A stretch of DNA of 6,525 nt from Thermococci archaeon (GTDB lineage: Archaea; Methanobacteriota_B; Thermococci; Thermococcales; Thermococcaceae). Shown piece by piece: positions 1 through 5,707 of the stretch (the stretch's first letter is position 1; every line of letters starts with the position of its first letter). The DNA lies in NCBI GenBank assembly GCA_003663525.1, contig QMUF01000087.1, positions 1-6,525 on the forward strand, read 5' to 3'. Position numbers and translations under genes: made by a program. The notes beneath the pieces were generated by a model. The model was not told where the DNA came from. It did no database searches and was given only the letters and a program-made list of their open reading frames with translations.

Positions 1-11
1 GAAGTGATGAC

Positions 12-90
12 GTGAACACCCTCCGAGCCCTTGTATTTCTTTTAACTCATCGGGCGGGAAGTCCCCTTCCGAAAGGGCGGGGTAGTTCAC
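12..90 (+). mobile_element. GC-rich foldable segment, possible IS200/IS605-type right end or omega-RNA remnant
   Basis: This segment stands out from its AT-rich surroundings: bases 51-82 are about three quarters G+C. GTGAAC (12-17) can pair with GTTCAC (85-90), and inside lies a hairpin CCCTT (64-68)/AAGGG (73-77) with a four-base loop. The right part, GGGAAG-CCCC-hairpin-GGGG-TAGTTCAC, resembles from memory the right ends of IS200/IS605/IS1341-type elements, where the end overlaps the TnpB guide RNA. If so, tnpB would lie left of the window on the plus strand. The hairpin is imperfect compared with intact ends, so this may be a decayed relic. Alternatives are an unrelated structured ncRNA, common as GC-rich islands in hyperthermophiles, or a gene tail: plus frame 3 is open from 3 to a TGA at 102-104, and a minus frame is open from 141 to 1 but has no good start. 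The type is uncertain. Confidence 0.35.
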
Positions 91-150
91 TAAACTTGAA
101 GTGAAAGAAACTAACAAAAATTTCTTTTTTCTATGAAACGCTTAATTTCC

Positions 151-162
151 AAAATAAAAAAC
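151..162 (-). terminator. T-tract terminator after hypD
   Basis: Directly after the hypD TGA the minus strand reads GTTTTTTATTTT. Further T-runs follow at 116-120 (minus TTTTTG context). No stem precedes the tract, as is usual for archaeal intrinsic termination, which needs mainly a T-run. It probably ends the hypCD transcript. Confidence 0.5.
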
Positions 163-1272
163 TCAAAATAGAGCCCCATATTTGTAAAATATTTGACAAG
201 TACCCTCGTAGGAAACCATACACGGCCCAACAGGATTTCTCGGCGTGCACTTCTTCCCAAAGAGCGGGCATTGCGTTGGTAGCGCTAATCCTCTAAGCAC
301 AGCTCCACATATACATCCCTTTTCCAAATCCGGTAGCTCTGGAGGTTTTACCTTATAAAACGTCCTTATTTCAAAGTCTTTGTACTCATCCTTAAGTTCC
401 AAGCCGCTTTTGGGTATTATACCCAATGCCCTCCACTTTGCATCAACGATATCAAAAAGCATTTCCATGGTTTTTTGGGCCTCAACATTCCCCTCATATT
501 TTACAACTCTTGTGTACTGGTTCTCTATTTTCGTTTCCCCTTTTCTTATTATTCTCAGAAGCATGAATACGGCCATAAGAAAATCCACAGGCTCAAATCC
601 AGCCACAACCTGGGGGACTCCATATTCCTTTGTTATATACTCCCACCCCTTTACACCTATTATCGTGGAAACGTGGCCCGGATCGATAAGTCCATCAAAA
701 ACCGTCCCCTGTTTAATTAAAGCCTCAACGGCTGGAGGAGTTAAACGATGAACAGAATATATCTTAAAATTATCAACGTCTTTCTCGATCACTTCTTTTA
801 ATATTCCAGCTGCTGGTGCTGTGGTAGTTTCAAATCCGGGAGAAAAATGAACCACAAGGTGGTTATTCTCTCTAAGGGCCATCTTATATGAGTCATATAT
901 CGAATAAACAACTCTAACATCAAAATCTTCGCTTTTTAAATCTGCAAAGCTCCCAATTGTGGTTGGGATCTTATACATATCCCCAAACGTAGTTAAAATT
1001 ATCTCTTCACCTTCTTCTCTTGCTCTGCGCATTATTTGCATCATGGCTGCTATATCCTCTGCTGGAGTTATACAAACTGGACAGCCCGGCCCACTCATCA
1101 CTTTGACATTTTCAGGTAGAAGAGACCTTATTCCGCTTCTAGTTACCGTGTCCTCATGAGTTCCACAAACATGCATTAACTTCACTTCTCTCCCGATTTT
1201 TTCTGCTTCTCTCTTTATACCTTGCAGTATCCTCTGGGCTAAGTCTTTATCATGAAAAATTGAAAGTTCCAT
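163..1272 (-). CDS. hypD: Hydrogenase maturation protein HypD
   Basis: HypD is the iron-sulfur scaffold that, together with HypC, carries the iron while the CN and CO ligands of the [NiFe]-hydrogenase Fe(CN)2CO centre are assembled in the cytoplasm. The 369-residue protein has the family's usual length and all its key motifs: CGTHE (Cys36), GPGCPVC (Cys64, Cys67), and a C-terminal cysteine-rich region (Cys320, 322, 335, 342, 351, 359) that holds the [4Fe-4S] cluster. I start it at the ATG at 1272, seven bases after GGAGG (1284-1280). A GTG at 1278 overlaps the hypC stop as GTGA and would add two residues, but it sits only one base from the SD. It lies two bases after hypC, so the pair is one transcription and translation unit. 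A T-tract follows the stop. No damage is seen. The identification is near certain from the motifs. Confidence 0.97.
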   Translation of the reverse strand: MELSIFHDKDLAQRILQGIKREAEKIGREVKLMHVCGTHEDTVTRSGIRSLLPENVKVMSGPGCPVCITPAEDIAAMMQIMRRAREEGEEIILTTFGDMYKIPTTIGSFADLKSEDFDVRVVYSIYDSYKMALRENNHLVVHFSPGFETTTAPAAGILKEVIEKDVDNFKIYSVHRLTPPAVEALIKQGTVFDGLIDPGHVSTIIGVKGWEYITKEYGVPQVVAGFEPVDFLMAVFMLLRIIRKGETKIENQYTRVVKYEGNVEAQKTMEMLFDIVDAKWRALGIIPKSGLELKDEYKDFEIRTFYKVKPPELPDLEKGCICGAVLRGLALPTQCPLFGKKCTPRNPVGPCMVSYEGTCQIFYKYGALF

Positions 1273-1274
1273 GC

Positions 1275-1499
1275 TCACTCCTCCATTGCTTTCATGACCT
1301 CTTCCCAGGCCCTCAAGCTTTCTAAGGCTGCCTTTTCATCCATCTTCTCAATTGCAAATCCAGTGTGCACTATAACATAATCACCCACTTTAACGTGTGG
1401 GACAAAATCTATCCTAACCTCCCTCTTAACTCCACCAAAATCAACCATAGCAACGTTATCCTTAATTTCAACAATCTTAGCAGGGATTGCCAGACACAT
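1275..1499 (-). CDS. hypC: Hydrogenase assembly chaperone HypC
   Basis: HypC is the small chaperone that binds iron with HypD and delivers the Fe(CN)2CO unit to the hydrogenase large-subunit precursor. The 74-residue product begins MCLAIPAKI, the family signature; Cys2 becomes N-terminal after Met removal and is the essential iron ligand. That fixes the start at the ATG at 1499. A GTG nine bases upstream (1508) is in frame but would bury the cysteine as residue 5, and it is part of the SD AGGTGA. The rest is the typical small beta-barrel (VDFGGVKREV, VGDYVIVHTGFAI) followed by a C-terminal helix. hypD follows two bases after the stop. The gene sits 77 bases after the aldolase, and a TATA-like site in that gap suggests its own promoter. 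Confidence 0.97.
   Translation of the reverse strand: MCLAIPAKIVEIKDNVAMVDFGGVKREVRIDFVPHVKVGDYVIVHTGFAIEKMDEKAALESLRAWEEVMKAMEE
1280..1284 (-). promoter_or_regulatory. hypD ribosome binding site
   Basis: GGAGG on the minus strand lies inside the 3' end of hypC. It leaves seven bases before the ATG at 1272 but only one before the GTG at 1278, so it supports the ATG as the hypD start. Confidence 0.7.
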
Positions 1500-1504
1500 T
1501 TTTC

Positions 1505-1510
1505 TCACCT
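1505..1510 (-). promoter_or_regulatory. hypC ribosome binding site
   Basis: AGGTGA on the minus strand, six bases after its AGGTG core to the ATG at 1499. The in-frame GTG at 1508-1506 is part of this site, which decides the start in favour of the ATG. Confidence 0.75.
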
Positions 1511-1531
1511 AATCGGGAATATAAAAAAAGG

Positions 1532-1546
1532 TTTTTAATTCTTTTC
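1532..1546 (-). promoter_or_regulatory. Candidate hypCD promoter (BRE/TATA)
   Basis: On the minus strand GAAAAG (1546-1541) followed by AATTAAAAA (1540-1532) fits a BRE/TATA pair. Initiation about 25 bases downstream, near 1511, would give a short leader that just includes the AGGTGA ribosome site. A second TATA-like stretch, TTTATATT (1525-1518), is closer to consensus but would start transcription at or past the ATG and waste the SD, so I prefer the first. Confidence 0.35.
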
Positions 1547-1576
1547 AAAACCATGAGTTGTTCACAAAATTGAGTA

Positions 1577-2452
1577 TCATATGAGGCCAATTTCTATCAG
1601 AGTCTTTTCTATGTCCTCCAAAGCCTTCTCATCAAGAGGGAGTGCTGGCATTCTGGGATATCCAACCTCAAGCCCGCACATTCTCATTGCCTCTTTTATG
1701 GCACTTATCTGATTGTACTTCTTAACAACAACCTCGTTAAGATAGTTTATCATGAGCTGAAGCCTTCTTGCCCGTTGGTATCTTTGTTCGCGAAAAGCAT
1801 TGTATAATTCCACGCAAAGTCTTGGAGCAACGTTTGCTACTGCCACTACTGCACCATGTGCCCCTAAAATCCAAGAAGGATACATGAGGTCAGCAGTTCC
1901 TGCTAAAATGCTAATCTTTCCCCCAACTCTCCTTATAAGTTCTGCAAGTCTGCCTATTGATCCACCTGAGTCTTTTATCCCAACTATATTAGAGTGTTCT
2001 TCCACAAGCTTTTCCACAACATCAATATCTATATTTATTGTCGTAAACTTGGGGACATTGTAGAGCAAAATTGGGGCCTCAACTTCATAGGCAATCCGGG
2101 AATAGTGTGCAAAAAGCTCTCTTACATTAGGTTTAAAGTAATATGGGGGCGCTATAAGCAAGCCATCAACCCCTATATCCCAGGCTTCCTTTGCAAGTTT
2201 TATAGTCTCTCTCGTTGAATTTTCAGCAACTCCAGCTATAATAGGAAGCGATGACTCTTCCCTTACAATCTTCAGAACTTTTAATTTTTCTTCAAAACTA
2301 AGGTATGGAAACTCACCGTTACTTCCCAAAGTCACTAGTCCATTAAGCTTAGCATCAGCAAAGTAGTGGACAAGCTCACGAAGCATTTCTTCATTTATTT
2401 TTTCTTCTTCATCGAAAGGAGTTATATGAGGAACAAATACACCTTCAAACAT
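1577..2452 (-). CDS. DapA/NAL-family class I aldolase, 4-hydroxy-2-oxoglutarate aldolase-like
   Basis: A 291-residue TIM-barrel aldolase of the dihydrodipicolinate synthase/N-acetylneuraminate lyase family, full length. Catalytic residues are in place: Tyr131 in LLYNVP and the Schiff-base Lys160 in VGIKDSGG. True DapA usually has GTTGE at the pyruvate-binding loop; here residues 43-47 are GSNGE followed by FPYLS, which with KDSGG resembles from memory 4-hydroxy-2-oxoglutarate aldolase (HOGA) more than DapA. Thermococcales are generally thought to make lysine, when they do, by the aminoadipate-type route, so a role in diaminopimelate synthesis is unlikely. A catabolic aldolase making or splitting a 2-keto acid with pyruvate is my inference; the substrate is unknown. 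The ATG at 2452 has no clear SD and the predicted transcript start is only a few bases upstream, so the mRNA may be nearly leaderless. It is divergent from the kinase operon and lies upstream of hypC on the same strand. Confidence 0.85.
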   Translation of the reverse strand: MFEGVFVPHITPFDEEEKINEEMLRELVHYFADAKLNGLVTLGSNGEFPYLSFEEKLKVLKIVREESSLPIIAGVAENSTRETIKLAKEAWDIGVDGLLIAPPYYFKPNVRELFAHYSRIAYEVEAPILLYNVPKFTTINIDIDVVEKLVEEHSNIVGIKDSGGSIGRLAELIRRVGGKISILAGTADLMYPSWILGAHGAVVAVANVAPRLCVELYNAFREQRYQRARRLQLMINYLNEVVVKKYNQISAIKEAMRMCGLEVGYPRMPALPLDEKALEDIEKTLIEIGLI

Positions 2453-2458
2453 ACGGCA

Positions 2459-2471
2459 TCAATTTAAAAAA
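2459..2471 (+). promoter_or_regulatory. Candidate promoter of the kinase operon
   Basis: TTTAAAAAA at 2463-2471 is a TATA-like box. Initiation about 25 bases on, near 2491, would give a leader of about 16 bases holding the GGGTGA ribosome site. The BRE part upstream (ATCAA) is weak. Confidence 0.4.
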
Positions 2472-2481
2472 GGCCTTTACC

Positions 2482-2495
2482 TAATTAAACTTTAC
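2482..2495 (-). promoter_or_regulatory. Candidate promoter of the aldolase gene
   Basis: On the minus strand GTAAAG (2495-2490) followed by TTTAATTA (2489-2482) is a good BRE/TATA match. Initiation about 25 bases downstream falls near 2458-2460, leaving a leader of only a few bases before the ATG at 2452, consistent with the missing SD there. Confidence 0.5.
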
Positions 2496-2501
2496 GGGTG
2501 A
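2496..2501 (+). promoter_or_regulatory. Kinase ribosome binding site
   Basis: GGGTGA, five bases before the ATG at 2507. The GTG at 2498 is in frame but belongs to this site, so the ATG is the preferred start. The layout GGTGAGAAAAATG is identical to that of hypC. Confidence 0.7.
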
Positions 2502-2506
2502 GAAAA

Positions 2507-3361
2507 ATGAATTGCTTAGTGGTGGGCCACATAACACATGACATAATAGTGAGAGGAAGCAAGAAGATTGAGAGGGCCGGTGGTGGTGCTTATTATTCAG
2601 CTCTTGCTCTTTCCAAGTTTTGTAATGTAGTGGTTCTAACTAAAGTGGGAAGGAGTTTCCCCATATCCTGGTTGGAAGAGCTTGAGGCCCAAGGTATCTC
2701 TGTTATAATAATTCCATCGGAGAAGAGCACAACATACAAACTACACTATACAAGCGAAAATGAGAGAACTCTTGAACTTTTATCAAGGGCAGACCCCTTC
2801 TATCCGGAGGAACTCCCCAAAGAGAAATTCGATATGGTTCTGCTGAACCCTGTTGCAAATGAGATACCTCTAGATGCCTTAAATAACTTTAAGGGTAAGT
2901 ATCTCACTATAGACCTCCAAGGATTCCTCAGAGAAATAAAAAACATGAGAGTGAGGCTAAAAGATATAGATGCAAGTTTCTTAAAACTGGCGAAGATTAT
3001 TCATGCGGATGTTAATGAATCCCAACACCTGAAAAATATGAAGCCCGAGGAATTTGAAGTTTTATTAATATCCAATGGGCCTGAAAGTGGAACTGCATAC
3101 CACAAGGGGCATAAGTATGTATATAAACCCCTGAGAAAGAAGATTAAAGAATCCACTGGGGCCGGCGATGTATTTCTGGCTGTTTTTTCCTACTTCTACA
3201 AAAAATACTCATTTATTCAGGCACTAAAAATGGCCAATGCATTTACAGCCACGTTTTTAGAGAAAAGAGATTTCAATTTTTCTCTTGATGAAGTTGCAGA
3301 AAAGGCTAAATTTATAGAGGTCAAACGGATAAACGATGAAGAAGGTGAACCCTATGGATAA
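2507..3361 (+). CDS. PfkB (ribokinase)-family kinase, myo-inositol 3-kinase-like
   Basis: A 284-residue cytoplasmic sugar or cyclitol kinase of the PfkB/ribokinase fold. Seen: an N-terminal GGG substrate loop (25-27) followed by AYYSALALS, DLQGF (136-140), and the C-terminal signature STGAGD (216-221) with the anion hole and catalytic base Asp221. From memory the sequence closely follows the Thermococcus kodakarensis myo-inositol 3-kinase (TK2285), sharing CLVVGH, GGGAYYSALALS, PSE, LLNPVA, HAD and SNGPE-type stretches; that assignment needs alignment. Myo-inositol is relevant because Thermococcales make di-myo-inositol phosphate as a heat-stress solute. The ATG at 2507 has a GGTGA SD five bases upstream; a GTG at 2498 would add three residues. 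The gene heads an operon and overlaps the Nudix gene by eight bases. The C-terminal tail after VKRI (NDEEGEPYG) is acidic and encodes the Nudix ribosome site. Another sugar substrate is possible. Confidence 0.85.
   Translation: MNCLVVGHITHDIIVRGSKKIERAGGGAYYSALALSKFCNVVVLTKVGRSFPISWLEELEAQGISVIIIPSEKSTTYKLHYTSENERTLELLSRADPFYPEELPKEKFDMVLLNPVANEIPLDALNNFKGKYLTIDLQGFLREIKNMRVRLKDIDASFLKLAKIIHADVNESQHLKNMKPEEFEVLLISNGPESGTAYHKGHKYVYKPLRKKIKESTGAGDVFLAVFSYFYKKYSFIQALKMANAFTATFLEKRDFNFSLDEVAEKAKFIEVKRINDEEGEPYG
3344..3348 (+). promoter_or_regulatory. Nudix ribosome binding site inside the kinase gene
   Basis: GGTGA lies five bases before the ATG at 3354. The upstream in-frame ATG at 3336 has no SD at a sensible distance, and the in-frame GTG at 3345 is part of the site, so 3354 is the preferred start. 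Confidence 0.65.
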
Positions 3362-3887
3362 GTATATCCTCCTTGTGAAAACACCACAAGGATATAAAAT
3401 CGATTCACTAAGAAGCGAGATCGAAAAAGTCGTGAAAGAGAACTATCCCCTAGTTAAAGTAGAGATGCACCGATGCATTGGATTGACTGTAGATCTGGTA
3501 ATTTTATACAAAGGTGGCATAGTGCTAATAAAACGCCTTAATGCACCATATAAAGACCATTGGGCCCTTCCCGGAGGGTTTGTAGAGTATGGGGAAAAAG
3601 TAGAGAATGCCGCTATAAGAGAAGCTAAAGAGGAGACCGGGCTGGATGTGGAGTTAATAAAACTCATTGGAGTTTACAGTGATCCAAAAAGGGACCCAAG
3701 AGGCCACACTGTCACCACTGCATTTCTAGCCAAAGGAAAAGGAGTACTAAGAGGAGGTGATGATGCTGGGGAAGCCAAGGTTTTTAGTTTTGAAGAACTT
3801 AAAGAGACCAAACTTGCTTTTGATCATGAAAAGATAATAAAAGATGCGTTGAGAATTTTGGGGGAGAAAAATGATAGAGAGTGCTGA
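3354..3887 (+). CDS. Nudix hydrolase, probable ADP-ribose pyrophosphatase
   Basis: A 177-residue cytoplasmic hydrolase of nucleoside diphosphates linked to another group. The Nudix box is complete at residues 75-97 (G-x5-E81-x7-R89-E90-x2-E93-E94-x-G96-L97), with the metal-binding Glu residues present. Pro111, fifteen residues after Gly96, is the position known to mark ADP-ribose pyrophosphatases, so hydrolysis of ADP-ribose to AMP and ribose 5-phosphate is the likely reaction. A region of about 40 residues precedes the core fold (VDLVILYKGGIVLIKR). The start at 3354 overlaps the last eight bases of the kinase gene; the upstream ATG at 3336 would add six residues without a ribosome site. The 3' end overlaps the Mth938-like gene by 17 bases, so the three genes are probably translated in a coupled way. 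Substrate specificity is inferred from one residue and is not certain. Confidence 0.9.
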   Translation: MDKYILLVKTPQGYKIDSLRSEIEKVVKENYPLVKVEMHRCIGLTVDLVILYKGGIVLIKRLNAPYKDHWALPGGFVEYGEKVENAAIREAKEETGLDVELIKLIGVYSDPKRDPRGHTVTTAFLAKGKGVLRGGDDAGEAKVFSFEELKETKLAFDHEKIIKDALRILGEKNDREC

Positions 3888-4224
3888 ATTTGGGAGAATA
3901 ATTATAAACGGGCAGGAATATAAGCATGATATCGTTATTTACCCCTCTGGAAAGATTGAAAAGCGCAAAAAATGGCTTTCAAAAAAGAAGCATGGGACAA
4001 GTCACAAACTTGATCCAGATGAGCTTGGAGAATACCTAAAAGAAGATTTTGACGTTCTTTTAGTAGGCACCGGCATTTATGGCCTTCTTTCTCTCCTAAG
4101 CGAGAGTAAAGCACTAGTAAGAGACAAAGCAATCATCGAAAAGCCTACGAAAGAGGCTGCCGAACTATGTAACGAACTTAAAAGCAACAAGAGGGTTCTT
4201 GCGATTTTTCACGTCACTTGCTAG
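3871..4224 (+). CDS. Mth938-like domain protein (DUF498 family)
   Basis: A 117-residue single-domain protein of the Mth938-like family (Pfam DUF498/NDUFAF3-AAMDC group), a conserved alpha/beta fold with no agreed function. Seen: YKHDIVIYPSGKIEKRKKWL near the N terminus, the helix-start motif LDPDEL, a glycine-rich strand-turn VLLVGTGIYG (63-72), and the family's typical ending, here VLAIFHVTC. Eukaryotic relatives act in complex I assembly or adipogenesis, but nothing here allows transfer of that role. The ATG at 3871 follows a strong GGGGGAG site (3860-3866). It overlaps the Nudix gene by 17 bases and is last in the operon. Its TAG stop shares the CTAG at 4221-4224 with the stop of the convergent permease gene, and a run of seven T follows at once. 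No membrane segment or signal peptide is seen. Confidence 0.9.
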   Translation: MIESAEFGRIIINGQEYKHDIVIYPSGKIEKRKKWLSKKKHGTSHKLDPDELGEYLKEDFDVLLVGTGIYGLLSLLSESKALVRDKAIIEKPTKEAAELCNELKSNKRVLAIFHVTC

Positions 4225-5696
4225 TGTTTTTTTGCTATAATAAACAAGATAAAAAGTATTCCCAACGCAATCTCCTGACTTACAAAGAGGTGTTTTAGAC
4301 CAAACACGAGAGGGGCTGCAATAAGTGCAAAAACAATCCCCACAATTATTATCATAAAAATCATGTGCAGCCAACTAAGCTCTGGTATGCCTATATCCTC
4401 TCCAGTGTAACGGAAAAGATAAAGCATTGTTATGGATGCTGAGATCAGAGGAAGCATAAAAGCATAAGGTAACAACAAAAGAGAATCAACATCATAACGT
4501 GCTCCAAAAATCACAATTAAAACTCCAATCGTTATTGGAACTACCGTCATGGAAAGTATTTTTGATAGCATGAACTCTTTTTTTCTTATTGGAAGTGTTT
4601 TTAAGAGCTCAAGAACATTTCCTTCAACTTTTAAGACTGCATCTGCCCCAGCAACCGAAAAAAGGCCTACCATAAACAAAACTACCAAAACATTAAGCAG
4701 TGAAAGTTGACCCTTTCTAAAAGCATCTACAATCGTCGGAAGAACCATGTAGAGGGGAATTAGAAATGCAACCAGCATGGCCGGTTTCCTCACAAACATC
4801 CGAAAGTCCTTCAGGGTAAGAGCAAGGATTTTATTTGTAATCTTTGCTTTAAACCTAGAAACGAATATCTTCTCTGAAACCACTGAAGGTTCAAGTATTT
4901 TCTTCCAAACGGCTCTTAAAGTTAAATAATAAACCGGTGCAATTATAGCAACATATATCATTAACAACCCTACACTTCTAGAAGGTTCAAAAATCGATGC
5001 TACAGAGAAGGGATAAGCAATGAAATATTTTCCAATGATCCTTGCAACTTCTTCTGAATGCTCCCTTATGTAGTACTGAAGATAATTCATCGCCATGAAC
5101 ATCCCAATAAACAATAGGAAAAATACAGCTTTGACCAGACTCTTTAATGTATGCCCTTTTCCGGCTCTCTGGTGAACCTTAAGAGCAAAAAAATTCACTA
5201 TAGCAAGTCCCAGCATATGGCCCAAAAACAGGCCTATGAAAACCCATAAAAGGGCCAGTATACCTTCAAGTGGATATTTTGCCATTATAACGAATACACT
5301 TGGTAGAATTACTCCCAACGCAGGCGATACCTCAAGAAATAAAAGTCCACTGAGGTACTTGGAACCCAATCTTATAGGTAAAGCCTCCAGAGGTTTAAAG
5401 AGGCCTATGGAAAGCACATAAGAAGCTTGAATTGCAGTTACATACATCGCAAAGACAAACGGAAGAAGGGCTAGAGAAACCATCAAAGATGCTAAAACGA
5501 GCCTATCATTTGTGAAAACAAATGTAGATGCCATCAAAAGGCCGAATGGAATAAATCCGAATGTTTGTACTCCCAAACCTCTTCTTAGGCTCATGGCATT
5601 TTTAATAGCCTTTTTAAATTGTTTTTCATCATTCACAACTAGAGGGTTTCGTTTGGCAATTTGATAGTGAAGCTCGCGATAGAGAATCCTAATCAT
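4221..5696 (-). CDS. ABC-2 type exporter permease, about 12 membrane helices
   Basis: A 491-residue integral membrane protein, the permease partner of the adjacent ATPase. I count about twelve hydrophobic segments: six between residues 42 and 260, a charged stretch around 261-305, then six more between 306 and 489. Each half carries a similar loop: LEALPIR at about 103-109 and LLKTLPIR at about 364-371, both followed by basic or polar residues and another helix. LPI-type loops recur in ABC-2 exporters and may be the contact with the ATPase, so the protein looks like two fused permease halves. The ATG at 5696 follows AGGTGGG (5707-5701) at proper spacing; an in-frame GTG at 5705 lies within that site. 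The gene starts nine bases after the ATPase stop. Its own stop overlaps that of the convergent Mth938-like gene, and no T-tract follows it on its strand. The exported substrate cannot be told from the sequence. Confidence 0.85.
   Translation of the reverse strand: MIRILYRELHYQIAKRNPLVVNDEKQFKKAIKNAMSLRRGLGVQTFGFIPFGLLMASTFVFTNDRLVLASLMVSLALLPFVFAMYVTAIQASYVLSIGLFKPLEALPIRLGSKYLSGLLFLEVSPALGVILPSVFVIMAKYPLEGILALLWVFIGLFLGHMLGLAIVNFFALKVHQRAGKGHTLKSLVKAVFFLLFIGMFMAMNYLQYYIREHSEEVARIIGKYFIAYPFSVASIFEPSRSVGLLMIYVAIIAPVYYLTLRAVWKKILEPSVVSEKIFVSRFKAKITNKILALTLKDFRMFVRKPAMLVAFLIPLYMVLPTIVDAFRKGQLSLLNVLVVLFMVGLFSVAGADAVLKVEGNVLELLKTLPIRKKEFMLSKILSMTVVPITIGVLIVIFGARYDVDSLLLLPYAFMLPLISASITMLYLFRYTGEDIGIPELSWLHMIFMIIIVGIVFALIAAPLVFGLKHLFVSQEIALGILFILFIIAKKH
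4227..4233 (+). terminator. T7 terminator of the kinase operon
   Basis: Seven T in a row begin two bases after the Mth938-like stop codon, as expected for an archaeal terminator. The run also encodes the Lys-Lys near the C terminus of the opposing permease, so the site lies wholly inside that gene. Confidence 0.5.
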
Positions 5697-5702
5697 CAGA
5701 CC

Positions 5703-5707
5703 CACCT
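5703..5707 (-). promoter_or_regulatory. Permease ribosome binding site
   Basis: AGGTG on the minus strand overlaps the ATPase TAG stop and lies six bases before the ATG at 5696. The in-frame GTG at 5705 is part of the site, so translation from it is unlikely. Confidence 0.6.

Noticed and set aside
4..10. GTGATGA as box C of a C/D guide RNA
   Set aside because: No CTGA box D or internal D'/C' pair follows at the right spacing.
3..104. Plus-strand frame ending GSPLPKGRGSSLNLK as a gene tail
   Set aside because: It could be the end of a tnpB-like gene, but only 33 codons are visible with no recognisable domain, so it is mentioned under the GC-rich segment and not called as a gene.
1..141. Minus-strand open frame reading NYPALSEGDFPPDEL in its middle
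   Set aside because: The sequence looks protein-like but there is no ATG and no ribosome site; a GTG at 90 has no SD, and it overlaps the terminator region and the foldable GC-rich segment. It is open to the window edge, so it cannot be excluded.
380..1159. Plus-strand open frames inside hypD
   Set aside because: They are antisense to a gene with all HypD motifs and have no recognisable domain or ribosome site.
1518..1525. TTTATATT on the minus strand as the hypC TATA box
   Set aside because: It would place the transcript start at or past the ATG and leave the clear AGGTGA ribosome site outside the message.
1577..2452. Calling the aldolase dapA for lysine synthesis
   Set aside because: GSNGE replaces GTTGE and no diaminopimelate pathway gene is nearby, so only the family is assigned.
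3935..4374. Minus-strand open frames over the Mth938-like gene and the permease end
   Set aside because: They are out-of-frame shadows of two recognised genes and show no domain.
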